A stretch of 64,000 nt of DNA from Deltaproteobacteria bacterium. GTDB lineage: Bacteria > Desulfobacterota > DSM-4660 > Desulfatiglandales > HGW-15. The DNA lies in assembly GCA_019310485.1 (NCBI GenBank), contig JAFDEF010000006.1:1-64000 (forward strand), written 5' to 3'. A program made the position numbers and the translations under genes. The notes under the pieces were generated by a model. That model saw only the letters and a program-made list of their open reading frames with translations. It ran no database searches and was not told the origin of the DNA. This document shows positions 51,029 to 58,961 of the stretch, in pieces (within the stretch, counting starts at the first letter, position 1; every line of letters begins with the position of its first letter).

Positions 51029-51784
51029 CTAAAAATCTGCGACCACCGTCGCTTTATTCACTACTCTGGCGAAAATCTTTTTGCAACTCATTGAATTTTC
51101 TACCCTGACGAGCTTCCCAAGGTATCCCTTTTCTAAGACCTTTCCGGGCACTGTTATTCTAAGGTTTTTCGTTTCAAACAGGATGGTTACCTTATCTCCC
51201 TTCTCCAGTATTGGGGGCCTTTCGAGCATCCAGCTTTCAAGAGGCATGTCTTGTTTGATGCTGTGTCTTACCCTGAGTCCGACTACTTTGTTTGTATCGG
51301 TAAAAATGTTTCGAGAAAGATAAGAAATGTTTTTCTTTGCCAGGTAGAGGTCCTCTCTTTTTATGATATCCCCTTTTGGCAAATTGCGCGAAGAGCAGAC
51401 AACAGAGTCAAATACGTCAATCCAGCCTGAAAGGTAAACACTGTTCCTAACTATGCCGTTTACGCTGATAATAGCAACCAGCCTCACATAAGCTTTAAGC
51501 TCTTTGCTTTGTTTTTGAAATAGTCGGAAAGCTAGCTTTCCCCAGGGAACAGGCTTATTGCCTACCACCTTAAACCTGGAAATCAAAATATCGGATTTTT
51601 CTTTTCTCAGGTGGCAACAAAGATATTCCTTGAAGAGGTTTCGAAATTTTGCCTCCGGTACTATTTGATAGCCTTTGCGCTTTGTTTCCATGAGACGGGA
51701 CTGACTGGATGATCTGGCCGGCCCCGGAACACAAAAAGCCAGGAGGAAAACCAACAAAACCAAAAAGTACATGCGCTTGTTCAT
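51029..51784 (-). CDS. flgA: flagellar P-ring assembly chaperone FlgA
   Basis: 251 residues with a signal peptide (YFLVLLVFLLAFCVPGPARS) and the C-terminal SAF-type region: NLPKGDIIKREDLYLAKKN, GLRVRHSIKQDMPLESWMLE, PPILEKGDKVTILFE and GKLVRVENSMSCKKIFARVVN. FlgA helps FlgI polymerise in the periplasm. The N-terminal half is divergent, as usual for the family. It stands 5 bp after flgG. Confidence 0.9.
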   Translation of the reverse strand: MNKRMYFLVLLVFLLAFCVPGPARSSSQSRLMETKRKGYQIVPEAKFRNLFKEYLCCHLRKEKSDILISRFKVVGNKPVPWGKLAFRLFQKQSKELKAYVRLVAIISVNGIVRNSVYLSGWIDVFDSVVCSSRNLPKGDIIKREDLYLAKKNISYLSRNIFTDTNKVVGLRVRHSIKQDMPLESWMLERPPILEKGDKVTILFETKNLRITVPGKVLEKGYLGKLVRVENSMSCKKIFARVVNKATVVADF

Positions 51785-51789
51785 CTTAG

Positions 51790-52572
51790 TTACCTCTTAA
51801 CGTTGTTGGCCATCTGCATCATACTGTCGGCAGTCTGTATTGCCTTGCTGTTTATCTCGTAAGCTCGCTGTGCCATGATCATGGAGACCATCTCTTCCAC
51901 CACGTCCACATTGGACATTTCAAGAAATCCCTGGGCAATGGTTCCAACTCCGTCCGAGCCAGCGGTGCCGGATATAGGGTCGCCGGATGCATCCGTTGGC
52001 CTATACAGGTTGTGGCCAAGGCTGAAAAGCCCGGATGGGTTGGGGAATGTATATATTTCTATGGTACCAAGGGATGTCCCTGTTCCAGAGGAATCAAAAA
52101 CTGTTACTGTTCCGGTTTTGTCAATATTGATCGACACTGTACCTTGTGGTACCGTCATTTCCGGCTGGAGCCTATCGCCATTAGGCGTGCATATGTTTCC
52201 GTCGGAATCGAGTTTGAAATTTCCCGCCCTGGTATAAAATTCCTCGCCATTGCTGAGCACCTTAAAGAAACCCTTCCCCTCAATTGCGAGGTCAAGTTCG
52301 TTTTCTGTTTGTTTGAAGTCTCCCTGCGTAAACATCTTTTGCACACCAACAGGCATTGTCCCCATGCCGATTTGAATGCCGGTGGGAATTTGGGCGCCAC
52401 TCTCGGTAACTGAGCCAGCTTGCTTAAGCGTCTGGTACATTAAGTCCTGAAAGTCCGATCTACTTTTTTTAAAACCAACAGTGTTCACGTTAGCCAAATT
52501 GTTGGAAATAACATCAATCGTCAATTTTTGAGCAGCCATCCCGGATGCTGCTGACCACAATCCTCTTAGCAT
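51790..52572 (-). CDS. flgG: flagellar distal rod protein FlgG
   Basis: 260 residues, exact family length. The N-terminus is [37 protein letters not shown] and the C-terminus [34 protein letters not shown]. The central YQTLKQAGS and [27 protein letters not shown] regions are typical. FlgG builds the distal rod. A ribosome site AAAAGGGGGG precedes the ATG. Confidence 0.96.
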   Translation of the reverse strand: MLRGLWSAASGMAAQKLTIDVISNNLANVNTVGFKKSRSDFQDLMYQTLKQAGSVTESGAQIPTGIQIGMGTMPVGVQKMFTQGDFKQTENELDLAIEGKGFFKVLSNGEEFYTRAGNFKLDSDGNICTPNGDRLQPEMTVPQGTVSINIDKTGTVTVFDSSGTGTSLGTIEIYTFPNPSGLFSLGHNLYRPTDASGDPISGTAGSDGVGTIAQGFLEMSNVDVVEEMVSMIMAQRAYEINSKAIQTADSMMQMANNVKR

Positions 52573-52625
52573 TATTTTCCCCCCTTTTACTTCAGGAATG
52601 CCCCCATGTGAAACCTCAACAGGGT

Positions 52626-53312
52626 TTACTGGATGAGGGCAGGATCATTAACCATTTTACTCATCATTTCATCAATACATTGAACGGCTTTTTCAGATGA
52701 CTCAAATGCTCGCAAGGTCTCGACCATTTTGATCATTTCTTCTGTCATATTCACATTGGATTGCTCTAGGTATCGCTGTTGGATCCTGGGATTTTCCACC
52801 GTGTATATGTCATTGCTGTGCCCTGCATAAGTGAAGTATGTACTTCCTTCCTTTCTCAAGAACCGTGGATGCTTAAAATCAACCACCAATATTGTGCCCT
52901 CCGGCCTGCCATCTACAAGGATCTGGCCGTCAGGTTTTATCAACACGTTTTTTCCGTTTACCCTGATCAGTCCGTTTTGACCCAGCACAGGATTCCCGTT
53001 TTGATCCGTCAACGTATAGTCTGTCTTTAAAGTGAAGGTTCCGTTTCTTGTGTAGCGGATTCCTTTGGGTGTTTGAACTTTAAAAAAACCGCGATTATCA
53101 AGAGCAACGTCCAGATCATTCCCGGTGTAGCGAATCGGCCCCGGGGTGAGGTCCGTAGCGGTTGTGTTATTCATAGAAAGCGCATTGCTAAAGGAAATCA
53201 CGTCTTTTTTGAAGGCCGTTGTTCCGATGTTTGCAAGGTTGTTTGAAATGGTGTCAAATCTAAGCTCATGTGTTAAGGAGCTGTCAATCAGCTGGTATAT
53301 TCCCGGTATCAA
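52626..53312 (-). CDS. flgF: flagellar basal-body rod protein FlgF
   Basis: 228 residues. The rod motif reads [29 protein letters not shown], followed by the central [19 protein letters not shown] block and the C-terminal [31 protein letters not shown]. It is a proximal rod component. The start codon is TTG at 53312 (no in-frame ATG before residue 47), with GGGGG and AGGG just upstream. It is the first gene of the flgFGAHIJNKL operon and lies 88 bp downstream of a sigma-54 promoter. Confidence 0.9.
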   Translation of the reverse strand: MIPGIYQLIDSSLTHELRFDTISNNLANIGTTAFKKDVISFSNALSMNNTTATDLTPGPIRYTGNDLDVALDNRGFFKVQTPKGIRYTRNGTFTLKTDYTLTDQNGNPVLGQNGLIRVNGKNVLIKPDGQILVDGRPEGTILVVDFKHPRFLRKEGSTYFTYAGHSNDIYTVENPRIQQRYLEQSNVNMTEEMIKMVETLRAFESSEKAVQCIDEMMSKMVNDPALIQ

Positions 53313-53399
53313 GTTACCCTACCCCCTTTTCCTGTGGCCTGCCGTGCGCCAGATTCAGAAAGCGGACAAACCCATATCGCACCTCGCGAAGTAGTGTAA

Positions 53400-53414
53400 G
53401 CAATATTGGTGCCA
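53400..53414 (-). promoter_or_regulatory. sigma-54 promoter of the flgF operon
   Basis: On the minus strand, TGGCAC-CAATA-TTGC, an exact -24/-12 match with the required 10-bp distance between the GG and GC doublets. It sits in the 200-bp gap upstream of flgF, where polar-flagellum rod and hook operons are commonly sigma-54 dependent. The enhancer-binding activator is not encoded in this window. Confidence 0.85.
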
Positions 53415-53513
53415 TACAAAGGGCGGGTGCTCGGCCCCGGTAAGCACTTTAAAATTAAGAGAAAATGGAAAAATATCCAGAAAGGAAGAAAAAGATGGAG
53501 AGGAAAAAAATGC

Positions 53514-53792
53514 CTACTTTGAGTCCCCTTCGGCACTAAGCGAGTATACAAAAGCAAGCAAATCCGCTACTACCACATAGAGTTCTGGTGGAATCAGGTC
53601 GTTCAAGTCTAGCTGGGATAAAACCTCGGCCAAGTGCGGGTCATTGTGTATGTAAATGTTATGCGCCTTTGCAAGGCTGAGAATTTTTTCGGCTACCTCC
53701 CCTTTTCCCTTGGCTACCAGCCTTGGCGCGTTATCCAACTTTGGCTGGTACTTTAAGGCTACAGCCTTTCTTTGTTTTCTCGTCCTTTTCAT
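53514..53792 (-). CDS. FlhB C-terminal-domain paralogue (FhlB/FlhX-like)
   Basis: 92 residues. It aligns with the part of FlhB that follows the NPTH autocleavage site: here AVALKYQPKLDNAPRLVAKGKGEVAEKILSLAK, while FlhB in this window has AVALKYDSSSMNAPKLLAKGAGAIARKI. The NPTH motif itself is missing. Such stand-alone FlhB-CC copies occur beside fliK in several lineages and can stand in for cleaved FlhB in the export gate. Its ATG follows the fliK-like stop directly (TAGATG), so the two are translated together. Confidence 0.85.
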   Translation of the reverse strand: MKRTRKQRKAVALKYQPKLDNAPRLVAKGKGEVAEKILSLAKAHNIYIHNDPHLAEVLSQLDLNDLIPPELYVVVADLLAFVYSLSAEGDSK

Positions 53793-54737
53793 CTAGGCAA
53801 CCAAATTTATGGTACTGGCCCCATCCCAGGCAATCTCCTCCAGCAGGGACTGGGAAAACAATTCTGCTTCCCTGAGCACGCACACGGCGGTATGGACGGC
53901 AAAGCCTTTTTTTTCGATAGAATGCACTAAAACTGGGAGCTTCCTTTCAACAAGGGATTTTGTTTCCTTTCTTGCAAGTATAAATTTTGCCATAATTTGT
54001 TTCCTGTGCATTATAATATCTACTTTAAGCGGTCCGAGGCTGGAAAAATGCAAAAGAAATGTTACTTTGTAGAAATCTTTTTTGGCTTCCTTTTCTTTGC
54101 GCCCCTCCTGCCTGTCTTTCCTGCTGGGGAAGAATTGAATTAACAACTGGCCAACGGTAAAGAGACCGTTTTGGAGCTGAATTGGAATGGGGAGGAAAAT
54201 TTTTCCTTTCTGTTTTATCCAGAGGTGATTAAGAAGCTGGATATTATCTATGGCAGAGACTAATGTCTTTAAAGCAAGCGGCTGTTTGTCCTTTGCAGCA
54301 AGAAGCTTCAGGGCTAAGCCTTTCAGGTCGCCCTTGATGAGTTCATCTACCATATTTTTGTCCGCTTCTTTAGTAAGCAGCGCCTTCTTGAGCTTTGCCT
54401 CCCAGGTAAGGCCGGACTTATCAAGAAGTTTAGTTAGAAGTTCAGGGGGCTGGTCCAAGAATAATTGCAAAGACAAATCGTTCATCAAAATCTTGAAAAG
54501 CAGCAGGGGCTTACGAGGGAATTTGTAATGGCCTATGCTCTCAAGCGCCAGTTTCCACACGTTTTCTCTTATGGCGAACAGGATGAGGGGGGTGTTTACC
54601 CGGAGCGAACCAGCAAGCTTAGTTGCTGCCCCCTCAGTAGGTTGATTTCTTAGGAGCCTTGGGAGGGATTCAGAATTGGGCATCTGTTTAAGAAAAAGCC
54701 TTTGCAAAGGAGAAGGGGGATCATTTATTTCTATCAA
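53793..54737 (-). CDS. FliK-like flagellar hook-length control protein
   Basis: 314 residues. The N-terminal two thirds are helical and leucine-rich with no recognised motif. The C-terminal third (FLLHFSSLGPLKVDIIMHRKQIMAKFILAR) matches the Flg_hook pattern in which FliK-family proteins read FlhB. It is shorter than typical FliK. The start appears to be a TTG with AAAGGTAGG upstream. Direct coupling to an FlhB C-terminal paralogue strongly supports a substrate-specificity-switch role. The length-ruler function is inferred. Confidence 0.7.
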   Translation of the reverse strand: MIEINDPPSPLQRLFLKQMPNSESLPRLLRNQPTEGAATKLAGSLRVNTPLILFAIRENVWKLALESIGHYKFPRKPLLLFKILMNDLSLQLFLDQPPELLTKLLDKSGLTWEAKLKKALLTKEADKNMVDELIKGDLKGLALKLLAAKDKQPLALKTLVSAIDNIQLLNHLWIKQKGKIFLPIPIQLQNGLFTVGQLLIQFFPSRKDRQEGRKEKEAKKDFYKVTFLLHFSSLGPLKVDIIMHRKQIMAKFILARKETKSLVERKLPVLVHSIEKKGFAVHTAVCVLREAELFSQSLLEEIAWDGASTINLVA

Positions 54738-54743
54738 GATTGC

Positions 54744-55235
54744 CTACCTTTGCTTCCTCAGCCGGATGAATTTTCTCTTTAACTCGAGCACCAGCTCTAC
54801 TTCTCCCCTAGGGAGCGAAAGCATCTTGGCTATTTCCTTTGCATTGCGGCCCTGTTTTGCCAGTCCTATTATCTGGCTTTGTTGGCTATTTGAGGGAATC
54901 AGGTTGCCGCTGGCTGATGGACGCTCCGACCCGATACCGGAGGAAAGCAGAACATCTGCTCTGTTCAAGAGCACGTTCAGGCTGGCGATCCTTCTATCTA
55001 GCTCTACGTTAAGACTCTTGACGAGGCGATGCTTTTCTTTCAGCTGGAGCCTGAATTGGCCCGCTACCCTTTTTGCTTCGGTAAGAAAAGGACCGACTTT
55101 GTCTGTTGCTGTCTCGAGGAGATTTTCTCTTTGAAAATAGACAAATTTCCTGAGAGCGAAGACAAATACTATGGCAAGGGTAATGTCAATTCCTATCTGA
55201 CCCAGCAACAACCACTTTAAGACAACTGACGACAT
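54744..55235 (-). CDS. DUF2802/DUF6115-type membrane-anchored protein
   Basis: 163 residues. One N-terminal membrane helix (LLLGQIGIDITLAIVFVFALRKF), a coiled coil (about 40-95), a Ser/Pro linker and a C-terminal helix-turn-helix-like segment IIGLAKQGRNAKEIAKMLSLPRGEVELVLELKRKF. The last part is the DUF2802 signature, often found in flagellar operons (compare SwrB of Bacillus). Function is not established. The ATG at 55235 has AAGG seven bases upstream; a TTG two codons earlier would overlap the preceding stop. Confidence 0.65.
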   Translation of the reverse strand: MSSVVLKWLLLGQIGIDITLAIVFVFALRKFVYFQRENLLETATDKVGPFLTEAKRVAGQFRLQLKEKHRLVKSLNVELDRRIASLNVLLNRADVLLSSGIGSERPSASGNLIPSNSQQSQIIGLAKQGRNAKEIAKMLSLPRGEVELVLELKRKFIRLRKQR

Positions 55236-55237
55236 GG

Positions 55238-55543
55238 TCAAACCTTGATATCTATGAAACTGCCCTCTGATAAATAAACGCCTTTCCCCTTTTTCCGCTT
55301 TTTAGGGAATTTTTCACCTTCCGGCTCCCCTTTGTCCTTCCTGTGCTGCTCGTCACTGCTAATCTCCACCTTGTCTCCTTTTTCAGACTTTTGAACCCTT
55401 GATTTATCATCTCGCTTTTTATCTTCTATTTTTTGTGCAATGAGTTGTTGGTTCAGCTCCAAATTTTGCTTTTTGGCATTGTGTACTTCTTTAATAGCGG
55501 CCCCCTGGCCTAGGACAATGTTCATATCTGTTGTCCCGCTCAT
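55238..55543 (-). CDS. small hydrophilic flagellar-operon protein, unrecognised
   Basis: 101 residues, very rich in Lys, Asp and Glu, with no hydrophobic segment and no known domain. An N-terminal part (VLGQGAAIKEVHNAKKQNLELNQQLIAQKI) could form one helix; the rest (KKRDDKSRVQKSEKGDK) looks disordered, and the end YLSEGSFIDIKV is more ordered. It lies between fliL and the DUF2802 gene, and its stop overlaps the latter. Tight packing in the operon argues that it is real. Confidence 0.6.
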   Translation of the reverse strand: MSGTTDMNIVLGQGAAIKEVHNAKKQNLELNQQLIAQKIEDKKRDDKSRVQKSEKGDKVEISSDEQHRKDKGEPEGEKFPKKRKKGKGVYLSEGSFIDIKV

Positions 55544-55569
55544 TTTTCTTTCGCTGCCTCAAAAGATAA

Positions 55570-56136
55570 TTAAACGATCAGGAACTCGACCACATATAAG
55601 TTCTTAATCTGCCCTGCTGTTAGGGCTGTATTAACTTGGCGTATGACCGCTTTTTTTAGTTCCGCCAGGGGAGGAACGGGGCCAGTACCAGATATGTTTT
55701 TCCTCAAAGTGTCGTAGATGATTCCCCTGACTCTTGCTTTGTTTTTCACCACTTCTTCAGCCAATTTCCTGTCTTCCAGCGCAAAAGAGATAGTTAGCAA
55801 AAGGTATGTAGACTTCTCAGTTTTGTCAAACGGGACAACAAAAGGCTTAAGTGTGAATAATTTATTTTTTGTGTCGGCTGCAACCTTCTTGGCAGTAAGT
55901 TTTTCCCGTTCAGCCGTATAATACCCTTCTTGCACGGAAAAGTAGCCTATGCCTGCCGCCCCCATACACAGTGCTGTTGCTAAGAGGAAATAAAGCTTCT
56001 TAGGCCACTGGTGTCGTTTCTCAGGGCCGCTAGGGCGTCTTTTTTCCGGGATCGACTCGCCTGCTTCATCTGCGGGCTCGTCCAGCTCATTTCCGGCAAA
56101 TTGTTTTTCAATTTCTTGCACGTCCTGAGAAGTCAT
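55570..56136 (-). CDS. fliL: flagellar basal body-associated protein FliL
   Basis: 188 residues. A charged cytoplasmic N-terminal tail (about 1-45), one membrane helix (LYFLLATALCMGAAGIGYF) and a periplasmic FliL domain with LKPFVVPF, TYLLLTISFALEDRKLAEEVVKNKARVRGIIYDTL and a C-terminal NLYVVEFLIV. FliL surrounds the stator units and stabilises them. The start overlaps the fliA stop (ATGA). Confidence 0.88.
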   Translation of the reverse strand: MTSQDVQEIEKQFAGNELDEPADEAGESIPEKRRPSGPEKRHQWPKKLYFLLATALCMGAAGIGYFSVQEGYYTAEREKLTAKKVAADTKNKLFTLKPFVVPFDKTEKSTYLLLTISFALEDRKLAEEVVKNKARVRGIIYDTLRKNISGTGPVPPLAELKKAVIRQVNTALTAGQIKNLYVVEFLIV

Positions 56137-56897
56137 AGCCCACCTTCGTAATACGACCTTAGCTTTGCTCTCAGGCTTATTATGGTTTTTGAGTGAATTT
56201 GAGATATCCTCGACTCCGTCAGGCCAAGGACCTTAGCTATCTCCTTTAGGGTCAACTCATCATAGTAGTATAGCGAAATAATCAGTTGTTCTTTTTCAGG
56301 TAGAGTCGACAGGGCACTGGAAACGATTTGTGTGAGCTCCTTTTTTTTCAATGTATTGACGGGGGAACTCATATCGGGGTTTTCATCTGTTAATTCCGTA
56401 CCCGGGTTGTCTTCCATGATCGCTTCAAAGCTAAGGAGGTTTATTCCGCGTGCTTTGTTAAGCATCCTGTAATATGCTTCAATATCGATGCCCATCTCCT
56501 CGGCTACTTCATGGTCTTCAGGTTCCCGGCCAAGTCTGGCTCGGAGAGCTATCATTGCATCTTCAATCCTACGGGTGCCTTCCCTAACAGATCTGGGGGT
56601 CCAGTCCATTTTTCTTAGCTCGTCGAGCATAGCTCCTTTTATCCTGTGCTCGGCATAGGTTTGAAACTTTATTCCTTTATTGAAGTCAAACTTGTCAATG
56701 GCTTCGAGTAAGCCGACAACTCCGGCACCTTCCAGGTCTTCAACTGATATGTGTGGAGGAAGTCTTAGTGCTATTCTTTCAGCCGTATACTTTACAAGAG
56801 GTGCGTATTTTAGGATAAGCTCTTTCCTGAGCTTTGAATCCACTTTGTCCTTCTCTGTGTTGAAGGCTGCCTGGTATTTTTGAATTTCCGCTTTCAC
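56133..56897 (-). CDS. fliA: flagellar sigma factor FliA (sigma-28)
   Basis: 254 residues. Region 2 contains KYAPLVKYTAERIALRLPPHISVEDLEGAGVVGLLEAIDKFD and FQTYAEHRIKGAMLDELRKMDWTPRSVR; regions 3 and 4 include EDHEVAEEMGIDIEAYY and LTLKEIAKVLGLTESRISQIHSKTI. This is the FliA/WhiG-type factor for late flagellar and chemotaxis genes. The start is GTG, overlapping the flhG stop by one base (TAGTG). No anti-sigma factor FlgM is seen in the window. Confidence 0.95.
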   Translation of the reverse strand: MKAEIQKYQAAFNTEKDKVDSKLRKELILKYAPLVKYTAERIALRLPPHISVEDLEGAGVVGLLEAIDKFDFNKGIKFQTYAEHRIKGAMLDELRKMDWTPRSVREGTRRIEDAMIALRARLGREPEDHEVAEEMGIDIEAYYRMLNKARGINLLSFEAIMEDNPGTELTDENPDMSSPVNTLKKKELTQIVSSALSTLPEKEQLIISLYYYDELTLKEIAKVLGLTESRISQIHSKTIISLRAKLRSYYEGGL

Positions 56898-57814
56898 TAG
56901 CTCTGTTCCACTCCTATAGACATGAGTCGTTTCCAGAAGAACTTGATATTGCCATCAACTACGATGTCCTCCGTTCGCTTCAAAATGCAGTCTGCAAGAT
57001 CCCTGAAGTGCGCACTTGAAGAAGCCTCCGGATGAGAGCAGACGATTGGTTCCCTTTTACCTACGGCCTTCTTTAGAAGGCTATCCCATGGAATAAAGCC
57101 AACATACTCAATTGATACGCCTGCCAGAAATCTCGCGGCAACGTTGGTCAAGCTCTCGAAAACTGATTTTGCCTGCTTTTCATCTTTGACCATATTCAGT
57201 AACAAGAAGAAATTTTTTACTCCATGCTGGTAATACATTACTTTCATGAGCGCATAGGCATCGGTAATAGACGTGGGTTCAGGAGTCACAACTACAATCC
57301 TTTCCTGGGCGGCCGCATTGAAATAAACGACATTCGAGGAAATGCCGGCACCAGTATCTATCAACAGCATGTCGAACATTTTGTCTAGGGTGTCAAACTC
57401 ACTCAGAAGGTTTAGCTTATGGCCTTCTGTCAGATGAACAAGCTCCTCCACACCCGAAGATGCCGGTATGATTGCGACGCCTTCCGGACCTCGGACGATA
57501 ATATCAGACAGATCTTTTTCCCCTTTGATTACATGTTCTATATTGAGCTTCGGGTTAAGGCCCATAATGATATCAATGTTTGCAAGGCCGAGATCAGCAT
57601 CGAATATTACAACCCTCTTTCCCTTTCTCTGGCATACGATGGCTAGGTTTCCCACAACATTTGTTTTTCCGACGCCGCCCTTGCCGCTTGTAACAGCGAT
57701 CACTTTTGGCCGGGTTCCACTTGAAAATGACCCACCTTTATAACCATCTGTTATCCTACGAATTCTCGCAGATTCCCCTTTTATCATTGTTCTTAGAGTT
57801 GCAGCCTGGTCCAT
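56897..57814 (-). CDS. flhG: MinD-like ATPase FlhG (FleN/YlxH)
   Basis: 305 residues. Deviant Walker A GKGGVGKTN lies in VIAVTSGKGGVGKTNVVGNLA, with VVIFDADLGLANIDIIMGL (switch/Walker A'-type) and MLLIDTGAGISSNV (Walker B). A short N-terminal helix carries the DQAATLRTMI activation motif that in this family stimulates FlhF GTPase. FlhG limits flagellar number at the pole. It lies between flhF and fliA. Confidence 0.94.
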   Translation of the reverse strand: MDQAATLRTMIKGESARIRRITDGYKGGSFSSGTRPKVIAVTSGKGGVGKTNVVGNLAIVCQRKGKRVVIFDADLGLANIDIIMGLNPKLNIEHVIKGEKDLSDIIVRGPEGVAIIPASSGVEELVHLTEGHKLNLLSEFDTLDKMFDMLLIDTGAGISSNVVYFNAAAQERIVVVTPEPTSITDAYALMKVMYYQHGVKNFFLLLNMVKDEKQAKSVFESLTNVAARFLAGVSIEYVGFIPWDSLLKKAVGKREPIVCSHPEASSSAHFRDLADCILKRTEDIVVDGNIKFFWKRLMSIGVEQS

Positions 57815-57899
57815 TTCGCTTATCTCCCATAATAGTCGGCTTTTTGCTAAGACCCCGCTGTACGCGTGTCGGGGCCATTCCGGAAAGCCAAATGATGTA

Positions 57900-58961
57900 C
57901 TAGTTTCTATTCAGCAGAAGTCTGAGAATTTTGTCTTTTTTCGCTTCCTCAATATCTTCCGGCACGTTTTGGCCTGTAGTAATATAGGAAATAGGTAAGT
58001 TTCGGTTCATTAATAGGTTCAAGATTGATCCATGCCTCTCGGATTCGTCCAGTTTGGTAAAAATGTAGCTTTGAAAACCAAGGGGACTGAAATTGTTAAC
58101 CGTTTTGCTCATTTCAAGTTCTGTTGTGGCAACGCTCAGGAGGAGATGAGAGGTTATGGGTAAATCGTCTGGAATTATTTGCCTTAGTTCCTCTATTCTT
58201 GATAGATCGTACTGGCTTTGACCCGCGGTATCAATCAGAACCACATCCCTATCTTCCATTCTTTTCAGGGCTAGAAGCAAATCCGTTCTGCAAAAAGCCG
58301 GGAAACATGGTACACCAAGTATATTCGCATACGTTTTAATTTGCTCTAAGGCACCAATCCGGTAATTATCAATTGAAACCAGGCCGACTTTTTTCCTGGC
58401 CTTCAGCATCAATTGTGCGGCAAGTTTTGCAATTGTTGTGGTTTTGCCCACTCCCGTTGTGCCGACAAGGGCGGCTACTACCCTATTTTTACCGTTTGAT
58501 TCAAAGGGTTCATTTACTTTTATTACCCGTTTAATTTCTTCAATTATGATTTTTACGGCACGGTCGTTGTTTGCGCCATGAGTGAAGGGCTTGTTGAACA
58601 CACTGGTTCTTGCAAGAAATGTCCTAGCGTAACTTTCGTTAACACCGTTCCTGATTAGCTTTGCATAAAGACTAAGTATGGCAGGGTTCCAGATCAACCT
58701 TTCCACGGTGCCATGGGTATGATCCAAAAGCGTGATCATTTCTTTGATACTCATGAGCTCAGCTTTTAGGTCCGCTATTGAGCTCGAAGGCTCATTTGCA
58801 CCGCCACCATGTGCTGGTGCCGCGGTTATCTCGAATATATCATTTTTGCCGTTTCCCCGGACTTTCTTGGTCGAAATTATCATAGCCTCAGGCCCCAGGA
58901 CGTCCCTGACCTTCCCAACAGCATCTCTAATTGTCTTTGCCCGGTATTTCCTAATCTGCAT
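57900..58961 (-). CDS. flhF: flagellar SRP-like GTPase FlhF
   Basis: 353 residues. The N-terminal B domain starts QIRKYRAKTIRDAVGKVRDVLGPEAMIISTKKV. The NG domain has the P-loop GTTGVGKTTTIAKLA, KVGLVSIDNYRIGALEQIKTYA, DRDVVLIDTAGQSQYD and the TKLDESERHG base-specific motif. FlhF marks the pole where flagellar assembly begins, which suggests polar flagellation. The start overlaps the flhA 3' end by 11 bp. Confidence 0.95.
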   Translation of the reverse strand: MQIRKYRAKTIRDAVGKVRDVLGPEAMIISTKKVRGNGKNDIFEITAAPAHGGGANEPSSSIADLKAELMSIKEMITLLDHTHGTVERLIWNPAILSLYAKLIRNGVNESYARTFLARTSVFNKPFTHGANNDRAVKIIIEEIKRVIKVNEPFESNGKNRVVAALVGTTGVGKTTTIAKLAAQLMLKARKKVGLVSIDNYRIGALEQIKTYANILGVPCFPAFCRTDLLLALKRMEDRDVVLIDTAGQSQYDLSRIEELRQIIPDDLPITSHLLLSVATTELEMSKTVNNFSPLGFQSYIFTKLDESERHGSILNLLMNRNLPISYITTGQNVPEDIEEAKKDKILRLLLNRN

